64,000 nucleotides of DNA from Roseomonas indoligenes (GCF_017813365.1 NZ_JAGIZA010000004.1:124001-188000); one strand, 5' to 3'. Positions 42,234 through 50,264 are shown, counted from the stretch's first letter. Notes: generated from the letters alone by a model not told the origin. Translations and numbers: made by a program.

Positions 42234-42253
42234 GCGCGAAAATCTGCGCGCGC
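42234..42253. repeat. 20-bp GC-rich imperfect palindrome, copy B
   Basis: GCGCGAAAATCTGCGCGCGC, matching 18 of 20 bases of copy A at 30976-30995, also intergenic. The reverse complement aligns to copy A nearly as well because the motif is quasi-palindromic. Confidence 0.45.
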
Positions 42254-42267
42254 GCAAAGTCTTTTCG

Positions 42268-42296
42268 TTGACAAGCTGGAGTACGCTGAAGATAGC
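42268..42296 (+). promoter_or_regulatory. Sigma-70-type promoter candidate
   Basis: Perfect -35 TTGACA (42268-42273), 17-nt spacer, and a weak -10 GATAGC (42291-42296). Oriented toward the H1-like gene, with an unusually long implied leader of about 380 nt. Confidence 0.45.
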
Positions 42297-42683
42297 GTGC
42301 AGCGCGCAAGAACCATCCCACGCGATTCGCGCGCTATGCTGTCAAGCAGGCTGTGCAGTCACGATGCACCCGGCAGGACAGCAACGCGACAAAGGACGGG
42401 GAGGTGATCGGCGCGACGCAACGCGAAAGGACGGTTCTTGGATTTCCGTACACGGGAAGTCTCAAGCCGGATGAGAGGAAGGGCAGGGGATGCGGCGACA
42501 GGATCGCCCGCCGAGCCGCCCAGGAGCGCGAGGCCGGAGACGGCACGACGCGGCCACTCCATCACCTCGCGCGGCGGAACCAGACCCTGTGATGCCTTCC
42601 CCCCGAGAGGTGGGCGCGCCCGCGGGTCCAGACCGATCCATGACGCGAACCCACCAGGCACGAACGATCAGGAGATCCAGCAC

Positions 42684-43433
42684 GTGAGCGATGAACAGAC
42701 CCCCCGCGCCGCCGCCATGGCGATGAGCACCACGCGCCGCAGCGCCGGGACGCGCAAGGCGAGCACCGCCGGCCGCGCCAAGCCCGCCGCCAAGGCGGCG
42801 CCGAAGGCGACAAAGGCTGCGGCCGCGAAGAAGCCGGCCGCGAAGAAGGCCGCCCCTGCGGCGAAGAAGACGACCGCCGCGCGCAAGACCACGGCCTCCC
42901 GTACCACGACGGCGAAGAAGGCCGCCCCGGCCCGCAAGGCCGCGCCCGCCCGCAAGGCCGCCGCGAGCAAGACCACCACCGCGCGCAAGACCACGGGCAC
43001 CCGCACCGCCGCCGCGAAGAAGGCCGCCCCGGCCCGCAAGCCCGCGGCGAGCCGCGCTGCCCCGGCGAAGCGCGCCACCACGGCCCGCACCGCTGCGAAG
43101 TCCGCCACCGCGCGCCGCCCGGCCGCCAAGCGCACCACCGCGGCGGCCACCACCGCCCGCAAGGCCGCGCCGAAGCGCGCCGCTGCCAAGCCCGCGGCGA
43201 AGACCACCACCGCGCGCACGACGGCCCGCAAGGCCCCGGCTTCCCGCACGACGGCCACCCGCGCTGCTGCCAGCCGCAGCACGGGCGCCCGGAAGAGCGC
43301 CGCGCCGAGCGCGCGTAGCGAAGCCGCGAAGAAGGGCGCCGAGACCCGCGCTCGCCGCAAGGCCGAGGCTGCCGCCGCGCAGGAGGCTCCCGCGCAGGAG
43401 ACCGAGGCGCAGAACGCCGGCGACCAGACCTAA
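42684..43433 (+). CDS. Histone H1-like Ala/Lys-rich DNA-binding protein
   Basis: 249-aa protein of near-repetitive sequence. After about 30 residues it is almost all Ala, Lys, Arg, Thr and Pro, built from degenerate units such as AAKKAAPARK and TTTARKTT. It ends in an acidic/Gln tail (EAPAQETEAQNAGDQT). This resembles bacterial H1-like proteins (chlamydial HC2, Pseudomonas AlgP, PhaF C-termini) that bind DNA through basic tails. GTG at 42684 follows AGGAG by about 9 nt. No globular domain is visible. The acidic C-terminus is unusual for pure tails. A perfect intrinsic terminator follows, so it is monocistronic. Confidence 0.82.
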   Translation: MSDEQTPRAAAMAMSTTRRSAGTRKASTAGRAKPAAKAAPKATKAAAAKKPAAKKAAPAAKKTTAARKTTASRTTTAKKAAPARKAAPARKAAASKTTTARKTTGTRTAAAKKAAPARKPAASRAAPAKRATTARTAAKSATARRPAAKRTTAAATTARKAAPKRAAAKPAAKTTTARTTARKAPASRTTATRAAASRSTGARKSAAPSARSEAAKKGAETRARRKAEAAAAQEAPAQETEAQNAGDQT

Positions 43434-43454
43434 TCAGCTGGCCGTCACGACGAA

Positions 43455-43480
43455 GGGGGCGCCGCGGCGCCCCCTTTTTT
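43455..43480 (+). terminator. Intrinsic terminator of the H1-like gene
   Basis: Self-complementary GGGGGCGCCGCGGCGCCCCC (43455-43474) followed by TTTTTT (43475-43480). Classic rho-independent structure, the best in the window. Confidence 0.92.
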
Positions 43481-43489
43481 GTCCGTCGT

Positions 43490-44353
43490 CTAGTGCCGGG
43501 GCAGTGCAAGCAGGTCCGTGTGCCCTACCACGGCGCGAAGCGCGCCACGCCGCGCCTGCGCCGCCCGCATGGCCGACCAGGCGCGAATCGTTCCAGCGCC
43601 CCGTGGTGTCCAGCGTAGGGCGGCCTCAGCATGTCCCTTCGCAAGCGCATTGAGCATGCGCGTGTCCGCCGGCCCGATCCGCCAGGGAGAGGGCGCGGTG
43701 GTCACGCCGAAGCCCTGCGCGCGGAAGGCGGCGGCGGCGACTCGCGCCGCCTCGCTTCCCAGGGCAGGTCCTTCGAAGCCCTTCTCTCGCCGCTGGTCGC
43801 GCCGGAAGCCGCGCGCCACGGCTCCGTCGGAGGGATGAGGCGGAAGGAAGCGCGCGTCCCCCGCGACGTTCAGCGCCGCGTAGAAGGGCAGGCGCAGGCC
43901 TTCTGCCACCCGCTCCGCCCAGCGGCGGGACACCAGGTCGAGGAGAGCCGAGCAGACCACGCCGTCCGCCTTGCCCAGCGGCAGCCCGTCCGGCGCGTCG
44001 GCCAGGTCCCGCACCAGGCCATCCACCCGCCAGGCGCCGGAGGGCGTGTGGACGAGCAGCGTGCGCTTGTTCGGCGCCGAGACCTCGAAGCCCACCTCCA
44101 CCGCGCGCATGGCAATAGTGTCGAACGCGAACTCGATGAGGGTGACGTCCGCATCCACCAGGGTCCAGGCCTGCGGCCGGTTCAGCAGGGGCGCGAGCCA
44201 GCGGAACAGGCTGCCCGTGCCCGCCCCGAGGTCGAGCAGCCGCGGCCTTGCCGGCAAGGCCGCGGAAAGGGCGAAGGCCAAGTCGAAATCGCGCGCGCGC
44301 GCGTCGAAGGGCTCCCGCAGCTCGAGCCAGTCCGCGTCGAAGCTCTCGCTCAT
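43490..44353 (-). CDS. Class I SAM-dependent methyltransferase
   Basis: 287-aa methyltransferase. Motif I is RLLDLGAGTGSL near residue 40, with an acidic residue after the next strand (WTLVDADVTLIEFA) and DGVVCSALLDLVS as motif IV region. The C-terminal part (ARGFRRDQRREKGFEGPALG onward) is specific and has no known function. ATG at 44353 overlaps the glycosyltransferase stop by ATGA. It is the last gene of a five-gene overlapping cluster with a pterin-synthase-like protein; substrate unknown. Confidence 0.82.
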   Translation of the reverse strand: MSESFDADWLELREPFDARARDFDLAFALSAALPARPRLLDLGAGTGSLFRWLAPLLNRPQAWTLVDADVTLIEFAFDTIAMRAVEVGFEVSAPNKRTLLVHTPSGAWRVDGLVRDLADAPDGLPLGKADGVVCSALLDLVSRRWAERVAEGLRLPFYAALNVAGDARFLPPHPSDGAVARGFRRDQRREKGFEGPALGSEAARVAAAAFRAQGFGVTTAPSPWRIGPADTRMLNALAKGHAEAALRWTPRGAGTIRAWSAMRAAQARRGALRAVVGHTDLLALPRH

Positions 44354-45405
44354 GCCCCGGCTCCGGACATGGCGGCCTCGATCTCGCGGGCGAAGGCCTC
44401 CGCCCGGTCGGACCAGCGCGGCAGGCGCTCCCCGGCGCGCCAGGCGGCATCCGCCATCGCCTCGCGCAGCCCGGCATCAAAGATTGGCCGGCGCATGGCG
44501 CGGGACAGGCTGTTGCTGTCACCGGGCGCCGCGATCACGGCAGCGTCGCGCGGCGCCAGGTCGGCCAGCGCACCGCCGGCGGTAACGGCCAGCGGCAGGC
44601 CCCGCGCCAGCGCCTCCGCCACGGCCATCCCATATCCCTCCCAGTGGCTTGCAGAGGCGAAGAGGTCGGCTCTGTCGTACAGCGCTTCCAGCGCCGCGCC
44701 CTCCACCTCGCCGGCGAAGGCGACGCGCTGCGCGATGCCCAGTTCCTCCGCGAGGGCGCGCAGCCCCTCGGCATGGACCGCGTCGCGCACAGGCCCGGCG
44801 ACGGTGAGGCGCCACTCCAGGTCTGTCAGCCGCCCGAGCGCGCGCAGCAGCACGTCATATCCCTTGCGTGCCACGACCGTGCCCACAGAGAGGATGGCGC
44901 AGCCCGGGCCGCCGGAGCCCCGGGCGCGCGGCGCGGGATCGGTGCCCGGCTCAACCGTGCCGATGCGCCCGGGATCGGCGCCGAACTCCGGCGCCAGCCG
45001 CTGCGCCGTGAGGCGGGAAGTGGTGACTAGACGTCCCAGGCGGGGGAAGAGCTCGCGCTCACGCGCCCGCAAGGCCTCGCGCTCCTCCTCGGAGAAGCCG
45101 GTTTCCAGCGCCGTGGGGTGGTGGATCAGTCCGACGGCCCGGGCGAGGGCAGGGGATGCAGCGATCGGCGCGAAGGCCGGTAGGCCGAGCCCGTCCACCA
45201 CCAGCGCCTCCGTCGCGAGGAGCCGGTCCACCACGCCGCGCGCGGCGGCCTCCGCCTCCGCGTCCGGCAGGGGATGGCGGCCGGGCATTTCCTCCACGCG
45301 CATCTCGTGGCCGGCCGCGCGCAGTCCCTCGAGGATGCGCCGATCATAGGCATAGCCGCCGCTCGTAGCGGAGAGCGGCGCCGGGACGGCGAGGACGAGC
45401 CTCAC
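44350..45405 (-). CDS. GT4-type glycosyltransferase
   Basis: 351-aa GT-B fold glycosyltransferase. The N-terminal domain has the SGGYAYDRRILEGLRAAGHE acceptor-side motif. The C-terminal domain has LSVGTVVARKGYDVLLRALG (nucleotide-sugar domain start) and the E-x7-E motif EGYGMAVAEALARGLP. GTG start overlaps the upstream stop (GTGA). As the only sugar-transfer gene in its operon, it may glycosylate the product of the neighbouring pterin/purine-like enzymes; family members more often build envelope glycans. Confidence 0.88.
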   Translation of the reverse strand: MRLVLAVPAPLSATSGGYAYDRRILEGLRAAGHEMRVEEMPGRHPLPDAEAEAAARGVVDRLLATEALVVDGLGLPAFAPIAASPALARAVGLIHHPTALETGFSEEEREALRARERELFPRLGRLVTTSRLTAQRLAPEFGADPGRIGTVEPGTDPAPRARGSGGPGCAILSVGTVVARKGYDVLLRALGRLTDLEWRLTVAGPVRDAVHAEGLRALAEELGIAQRVAFAGEVEGAALEALYDRADLFASASHWEGYGMAVAEALARGLPLAVTAGGALADLAPRDAAVIAAPGDSNSLSRAMRRPIFDAGLREAMADAAWRAGERLPRWSDRAEAFAREIEAAMSGAGA

Positions 45406-45854
45406 GCCGTTGCGGCCTTCCGAAGCGGGGCGTCATAGGACGCCCAGGCCAGCGGGCTCTCCCGAAGCAGCACCTTTACCGACTGCACGGCCTTGCCGCC
45501 CTCGCCCAGCTTCCCCTGCGCGAGCGCGGCGCAGAGCAGGCCGTGGACGTGGAAGCAGAGGAACTCCGTGCTCGTGTTCTGGCCGGCGAACTGGGGCAGG
45601 TTGTCCAGGTTGTCGTAGTCGAAGCTGTCGAGGGTGCGGCGCAGCTCCACGCGGGCCGCGGCGATGTCCACCAGCAGGTTGGCGTTGTCCAGCGCCGGCG
45701 CGCGGAACTCCGCCTCCACCACGAAGGTCGCGCCGTGAACGCGCTGGGCGGGGCCGAAGGCCTCTCCCTTGAAGGAGTGCGCGATCATCACGTGGTCGGC
45801 GACGGTCAGGCTGTACATCGGGATCTCGTCCAAGGTTCGCAGGTCAGGGTTCAT
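45402..45854 (-). CDS. 6-pyruvoyl-tetrahydropterin synthase-like protein with altered active site
   Basis: 150-aa T-fold protein resembling PTPS/QueD. ADHVMIAHSFKGEAFGPAQRVHGATF aligns with the QueD opening. Numbering from the internal Met (start 45818), zinc ligands His14 and His28 are kept but the third (HGH) is Ala30, the catalytic Cys position is Ala24, and the Asp-His pair (LDH) reads FDY. Only the Glu of TSTEF remains as pterin anchor. So it is unlikely to be a normal PTPS or QueD. Start is either 45854 (11-nt overlap with the upstream gene) or 45818 (better ribosome-binding site, GGACGAG). Confidence 0.8.
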   Translation of the reverse strand: MNPDLRTLDEIPMYSLTVADHVMIAHSFKGEAFGPAQRVHGATFVVEAEFRAPALDNANLLVDIAAARVELRRTLDSFDYDNLDNLPQFAGQNTSTEFLCFHVHGLLCAALAQGKLGEGGKAVQSVKVLLRESPLAWASYDAPLRKAATA

Positions 45855-46845
45855 AGGTGACGACGGGCAGCAACGGCGCCGCCTCCCCCTCGGGCGGGGC
45901 GCCGAGCAGGCCGGGCATGGCCCGCGGCAGGTCGCGGAAGGCGACCATGGGGCCGCAGAGCGCGTCCAGCGCCGGATCTGCAAGAAGGGAGAGGGCGAGC
46001 GCCATCCGCTCCGCATGGCTGCGCCGCCCGCGCATCGGCGCCGCGACATGCCCGACCTGGGTGGACCGCAAGGTGACGCGATGGGCGTGGAAGGCTTCGC
46101 CCAGCGGCAGGGCGCATTCCGCGGCACCAAACCAGGACGCTTCCAGGATCCGCGCCTCGAAGCCCGCACAGCGCAGCGCGGTCCGCAGCCCTTCCGGATT
46201 CCCGGAGCCGTGGAGGATCAGGTCCCGGTTGTCAGGCGCGTCCTCCGGCGCCACCAGCCGAAGCCCCAGGCGCTGTGCGACGGGCGCGCGCAGCGGGTCG
46301 GGATCGGCCACCGCCAGCTCCAGCGCCGGGAAGCGCGACAGCAACCAGGCACAGAGCAGCCCGACCACCCCAGCACCGATCACCAGCGCGCGCTCACCCG
46401 CCAGGGGCTGCGCGTCCCAGATCACGTTCAGCGCCGTTTCCATGTTCGCGGCCAGCACCGCGCGCCACTCCGGCACCCGGTCCGGCACGATGGCGCACAT
46501 GGAAACCGGCGCGACGAACCGGTCCTGGTGGGGGTGCAGGCAGAAGACGCGCTGACCCAGCCACTCCTCCGGACCTTCCTCCACCACGCCCACCGCCGCG
46601 TAGCCGTACTTCACGGGAAAGGGAAAGGCGCCGGCCTGCATCGGGCCGCGCATGCGCGCCCACTCGCTCTCCGGGACGCGGCCGTTGAACACCAATCGCT
46701 CCGTGCCGCGGCTGATGCCGCTGGCGAGGGTCCGCACCAGCACCTCCCCCGGTCCGGGGGGCCGCAGCGTCTCGCCGTGGATCGCGCCCTCGCCGGGGCC
46801 GGTGGTCCAGAAGGCTGTGGCGGTGCCAGCGGCGGCGGCGGTCAA
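45844..46845 (-). CDS. Zinc-independent MDR-family dehydrogenase (BchC-like)
   Basis: 333-aa medium-chain dehydrogenase. The GroES-like half has LASGISRGTERLVFNG, the motif of BchC-type members that lack the usual catalytic zinc Cys. The Rossmann half has ALVIGAGVVGLLCAWLL and LAVADPDPLR (acidic end of strand 2, NAD preference). TTG at 46845 overlaps the reductase stop (TTGA). It sits second in the five-gene overlapping cluster. The substrate is probably the pathway intermediate, not an alcohol in general metabolism. Confidence 0.82.
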   Translation of the reverse strand: MTAAAAGTATAFWTTGPGEGAIHGETLRPPGPGEVLVRTLASGISRGTERLVFNGRVPESEWARMRGPMQAGAFPFPVKYGYAAVGVVEEGPEEWLGQRVFCLHPHQDRFVAPVSMCAIVPDRVPEWRAVLAANMETALNVIWDAQPLAGERALVIGAGVVGLLCAWLLSRFPALELAVADPDPLRAPVAQRLGLRLVAPEDAPDNRDLILHGSGNPEGLRTALRCAGFEARILEASWFGAAECALPLGEAFHAHRVTLRSTQVGHVAAPMRGRRSHAERMALALSLLADPALDALCGPMVAFRDLPRAMPGLLGAPPEGEAAPLLPVVTYEP

Positions 46846-47645
46846 GCGCCCTCGCAGACGCGCGGGCGCGTGCGGCGCAGGGGGATGTCGAAAAGGATGT
46901 CGCCGCCCTCCAGGGGATAAGGTGTCCAGTTGAAGCGCAGGCCGTCGGCGATGCGCCCGGCCTCCGGCAGGATGAAGGCCGCCCGGCCGGAGCCGAGGAT
47001 GACGGGTGCGATCGTGACGTGCAGCCGATCCAGCAGGCCCGCGGCGAGAAAGGCGGAAACCGTGATCCCCCCGCCCTCCACGAACAGCCGGGACAGGCCC
47101 CGCGCGTGCAGGGCGCGCAGCAGCGCGGCCAAATCCATCCCCTCCGCGCCGCGCGGAAGGCGCAGTACCTCCGCCGCCCCGTGGCGATCCCCGCCGGCCG
47201 CATCCTCCAGGCAGGCGAGCAGCGTCCGCGGGTCGCCGTCGCAGAAGATGCGGTGCGACGGTGCCAGACGCCGCCGCGGATCGAGCACCACGCGGACCGG
47301 GTTCACCCCCGCCACCTCGCGCGTCGTCAGGCGCGGATCGTCCTTCTCCACCGTGCCCGCGCCCACCAGCACCGCGTCGCACAGCGCGCGCAGACGGTGC
47401 GTGTGGAGGATGTCGCCGCGCCCGCCGATCCACTGGCTGGAACCGCCGGCCGTGGCGATTCGCCCATCCAGCGTCTGCGCCAGGCGCCCGACAAGCGTGC
47501 ATCCATCCATTCCCGCGCCGCCGGCGAGAACGGGCGCGAAGAGAGAGGACAGAGGATGCTCCGGCAGGGGCGCGACATCACCGGCGCGCCGCGCCAGCAG
47601 CGCCGCCCAGGCCTGTTCCGATGCACTGTCCGCCGTGGCGTTCAT
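46842..47645 (-). CDS. RibD C-terminal-domain (DHFR-fold) reductase
   Basis: 267-aa NADPH-dependent reductase related to the RibD reductase half. Diagnostic segments are VGRLAQTLDGRIATAGGSSQWI, DAVLVGAGTVEKDDPRLTTR (AGTVxxDDPxLT signature) and RLFVEGGGITVSAFLAAGLLDRLHV. No deaminase domain is fused. In riboflavin synthesis this fold reduces a ribose of a pyrimidine intermediate; related free-standing proteins act in antibiotic and pterin chemistry. First gene of the five-gene cluster; divergent neighbours are flagellar genes. Confidence 0.86.
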   Translation of the reverse strand: MNATADSASEQAWAALLARRAGDVAPLPEHPLSSLFAPVLAGGAGMDGCTLVGRLAQTLDGRIATAGGSSQWIGGRGDILHTHRLRALCDAVLVGAGTVEKDDPRLTTREVAGVNPVRVVLDPRRRLAPSHRIFCDGDPRTLLACLEDAAGGDRHGAAEVLRLPRGAEGMDLAALLRALHARGLSRLFVEGGGITVSAFLAAGLLDRLHVTIAPVILGSGRAAFILPEAGRIADGLRFNWTPYPLEGGDILFDIPLRRTRPRVCEGA

Positions 47646-47725
47646 TCCCCGCAGCTATGCCCCAGCGCCGCGCGCCGCGCCAGCAGCCCGCCCCACGCAC
47701 GGCGAAACGCGTTCACGCCAGTGTT

Positions 47726-48157
47726 TCAGGCCCTGGCGGCGAGGGCGAGGGATGGCACCTGCCGCGGCAACGCGCGCTGGCCCAGGCCACCATAGGTAGC
47801 AGGTCTGCTCGCAGGGATGGCCGCGCCCGCGATCGTCTCGATCACCCGGGACTGCAAGGTAATAGCGCGCTCCAGCAAGCGCCGGTTCTCGTCGGAGAGG
47901 TCGCGCAGCCCCAGCGCGAGCCGCTCCGCCGCCGTGCGCAGCTCGCCCGCCATGCCCGCCGGGCCAGTGCCGGTCTTCGTCGCGGCGCCATAGGCGGCAG
48001 CGAAGGCGTCGCTCGCCTGCACCTTCGCGGTGGCAAGTGTCGCGGCGCGGCCGAGGTCCAGCCGTCCCAAGGCCTCGTTCTCCGCGCGCAGCGCCTCCGC
48101 CAGGCGCTGGCCGGCCACGAGAAGCGCCTGGACGATGGGGGCAGGGGTCTGGTTCAT
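47726..48157 (-). CDS. FlgN-like flagellar export chaperone (tentative)
   Basis: 143-aa helical protein without signal peptide, with long heptad-like helices (ALLVAGQRLAEALRAENEALGRLDLGRAATL and GELRTAAERLALGLRDLSDENRRLLERAI). Position right after the rod-binding gene, length and coiled-coil pattern match FlgN-type chaperones for hook-associated proteins. Sequence identity to FlgN is not directly evident. ATG at 48157 overlaps the rod-binding gene stop (ATGA). Confidence 0.6.
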   Translation of the reverse strand: MNQTPAPIVQALLVAGQRLAEALRAENEALGRLDLGRAATLATAKVQASDAFAAAYGAATKTGTGPAGMAGELRTAAERLALGLRDLSDENRRLLERAITLQSRVIETIAGAAIPASRPATYGGLGQRALPRQVPSLALAARA

Positions 48158-48441
48158 GCGGTCTCTCCGGGTTGGAGGCCCTGCGCGGCGGACTGCGCGC
48201 GCAGCAATTCGCGGTACACGGCGTTGGCGATGCCCACCCCGCCCTTGTTCGACCAGCCCTGGGCATACTGCTCGACGAGCATCGGCCGCCACTGCTCCTC
48301 CGCAGCACCGGCGGAGAGAAGCCCCTTCGGCGCCGCGCCAAAAACCGGCTTGAGAAGCGCGCCGAGCGCCTGCATCTCGAAGCGGCGGGCCACGCGGGCG
48401 AGCGCGGCGTGCGTAGCGGCGGCGGCAGCGGCTTCCATCAC
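48154..48441 (-). CDS. Rod-binding protein (FlgJ N-terminal domain)
   Basis: 95-aa protein matching only the rod-binding half of FlgJ: ARRFEMQALGALLKPVF, MLVEQYAQGWSNKGGVGIANAVYRELLR (the GGxGIA signature). The muramidase half is absent, as in other alphaproteobacteria. GTG at 48441 overlaps the flgI stop; an ATG follows immediately at 48438. It acts at the periplasmic flagellar rod. Confidence 0.84.
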   Translation of the reverse strand: MMEAAAAAATHAALARVARRFEMQALGALLKPVFGAAPKGLLSAGAAEEQWRPMLVEQYAQGWSNKGGVGIANAVYRELLRAQSAAQGLQPGETA

Positions 48442-49520
48442 CGCACCTCCAGCTCGGCCTGCAGCGCGCCGGCCGCCTTCACGGATTGCAGGATGGTGAT
48501 GAGGTCGCGCGGCCCGACGCCGAGGGAATTCAGCCCGCGCACCAACTCCTCCAGCGTAACGGACCGCGGCAGGATGCCAAGACGCCGGTCGCGCGCGTCG
48601 TCGACCTCGATCCCGCTGCGCGGCACCACCGCCGTCTGGCCGCTGGAAAGGGGGGCGGGCTGGCTCACCTGCGGCGTCTCCGTCACGCGGATGGTGAGGT
48701 TGCCCTGCGCGATGGCGACCGTGGAGACGCGGACATTGGCGCCCATGACGATGGTGCCCGAGGCTTCCTCGATCACCACCTTCGCCGCCTGATCGGGCTC
48801 CACGCGGATACCTTCTATTTCCGTCAGCAGCCGCGCCACGTCCCGGCCGCCCGCCAGCAGCACCACCGTGCGCGGGTCCGTTGCCGTCGCGCTGCCTGCG
48901 CCCGCCACGTGGTTGATGGCGGCGGCCATGCGCTGCGCCGTGGTCAGGTCCGGGTTGCGGAGGGAGAGGCGGATGCGGTCGCGTCCCGCGAGCTGGAAGG
49001 GCAGCTCCCGCTCCACCACCGCACCGGAGGAAATCCGGGCGGAGGTCGGCACGCCCCGCTGCACGGAGGAGGCCTGGCCGCGTGCCGCGATGGCTCCGGT
49101 GGCCACGGCACCCTGCGCTACCGCATAGACTTCCCCGTCAGCACCGAGCAGCGGCGTGACCAGCAGCGTCCCGCCGGTGAGGTTCGTGGCGTCGCCGAGG
49201 GAGGACACGGCGATGTCCAGCCGGCTGCCTGGCCGGGCGAAGGCCGGCAGGTTCGCCGTGACCATCACCGCGGCCACGTTGCGCGTGTCCAGCTTCGTCT
49301 CCTGGTCGCGCGTGTTCACCCCCAGCCGTTCCAGCATCCCGACCAGCGACTGGCGCGTGAACACCGCCGACCGCAACCGGTCCCCGGTGCCGGGCAGCCC
49401 GACCACGAGCCCGTAGCCGACGAGCTGGTTGTCCCGGATGCCCTCGATATCCGCGATGTCCTTGATCCGCACCTGCGCGGCCGCCAGCGCCGGCCAGAGC
49501 AGGGCGAGGAAAAGGATCAT
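48438..49520 (-). CDS. flgI: Flagellar P-ring protein FlgI
   Basis: About 360-aa P-ring subunit, exported to the periplasm (leader FLALLWPALAAAQ). Family segments RIKDIADIEGIRDNQLVGYGLVVGLPGTGD, NVAAVMVTANLPAFARPGSRLDIAVSSLGDA and LGVGPRDLITILQSVKAAGALQAELEV are complete. ATG at 49520 gives a short leader without a good ribosome-binding site; a TTG at 49556 would add a basic n-region and is possible. First of the flgI-rod-binding-flgN-like run, divergent from fliX. Confidence 0.94.
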   Translation of the reverse strand: MILFLALLWPALAAAQVRIKDIADIEGIRDNQLVGYGLVVGLPGTGDRLRSAVFTRQSLVGMLERLGVNTRDQETKLDTRNVAAVMVTANLPAFARPGSRLDIAVSSLGDATNLTGGTLLVTPLLGADGEVYAVAQGAVATGAIAARGQASSVQRGVPTSARISSGAVVERELPFQLAGRDRIRLSLRNPDLTTAQRMAAAINHVAGAGSATATDPRTVVLLAGGRDVARLLTEIEGIRVEPDQAAKVVIEEASGTIVMGANVRVSTVAIAQGNLTIRVTETPQVSQPAPLSSGQTAVVPRSGIEVDDARDRRLGILPRSVTLEELVRGLNSLGVGPRDLITILQSVKAAGALQAELEVR

Positions 49521-49711
49521 CGCCGTCTTCGCGCTTCGGAAACCGGTCCGGGGCAAGCTGGCCTCCAACAAATCCTGCGTCCCCGAGCGCAACGCCCGTG
49601 CCAGGGCCTGGCGGGGATGGGACGGCAGGCTTTGCCGGGGGAGGGGAGTTCCCTTCCCCCGCGCGGCAGAAAGCGTCGGGGCGCGGCGGCAAGAGGCGGC
49701 AGGAGGCTGCG

Positions 49712-50134
49712 ATGGGTATGGTGGGGATCGGCGGTGTCGGGTGGGCGGCAGGGTCGCAGCGGCCGCGCGCCGCGGCACGCGCGGGCGGGGCCTTCCGTCT
49801 GCCGGATGCTGCCCTATCGGCGTCGGAGGCGCGGGAGTCAGGGCCCACGGCCTCCGTGGCAGCGGTCGGGTTTCTCGTTGTGCAGGCGACAGACGAGGCA
49901 GCGGAGCGGGACCGGCGCGGCGCCGCCCGGGCGCGGGACCTGCTCAAGGAGCTCTCGGCCATGCAGGCCGGGCTGCTGCGCGGCGTGGCCGATCCTGATG
50001 GCCTGGCCCGGTTGGCAGCCCTGGCCGAGGGCGAGTCGCCCGACGACCCCATGCTGGCGGACGCGCTGGCCGGCATCGCCCTGCGTGCTCGCGTGGAGCT
50101 GGCGCGCCGTGGCATAATGGTTGCAGGAACGTGA
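49712..50134 (+). CDS. fliX: Flagellar assembly regulator FliX
   Basis: 140 aa. In Caulobacter FliX couples completion of early flagellar structures to sigma-54 activator FlbD. The C-terminal core RGAARARDLLKELSAMQAGLLRGVADPDGLARLAAL and PMLADALAGIALRARVELARR fit the family, and location beside flgI and dksA is typical. ATG at 49712 follows AGGAGG. Presence suggests a FlbD-like regulator elsewhere in this genome. Confidence 0.85.
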   Translation: MGMVGIGGVGWAAGSQRPRAAARAGGAFRLPDAALSASEARESGPTASVAAVGFLVVQATDEAAERDRRGAARARDLLKELSAMQAGLLRGVADPDGLARLAALAEGESPDDPMLADALAGIALRARVELARRGIMVAGT

Positions 50135-50264
50135 AAAGCCGCGAAGGAAAGCCGTGGGCGCCCGCCCGGCAGGGCGTTCCCCTTGTTTTGCTCGCGGTGC
50201 CGTCGCTATACGCGGCTGCCAGACCGGCCGGGGGGACCGGAGTGGTCGGGGCCAGGCCATCGGG

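Larger units (their letters stand above)
42179..42683. other. Long leader region with CGCGA-rich repeats
   Basis: About 500 nt between prpC and the H1-like gene. No supported gene. It holds repeat copy B (42234-42253), a promoter-like pair (42268-42296), and a 14-bp direct repeat GGCGCGACGCAACG at 42198-42211 and 42410-42423. An in-frame extension of the H1-like gene back to 42438 is not conserved in composition and is rejected. Confidence 0.6.

Noticed and set aside
42438-42683. N-terminal extension of the H1-like protein
   Set aside because: Upstream residues are compositionally different and the AGGAG plus GTG at 42684 marks a clear start.
49620-49670. Possible sigma-54 promoter between flgI and fliX
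   Set aside because: GG to GC spacing is 8 or 12-13 nt rather than 10, so it does not meet the consensus.
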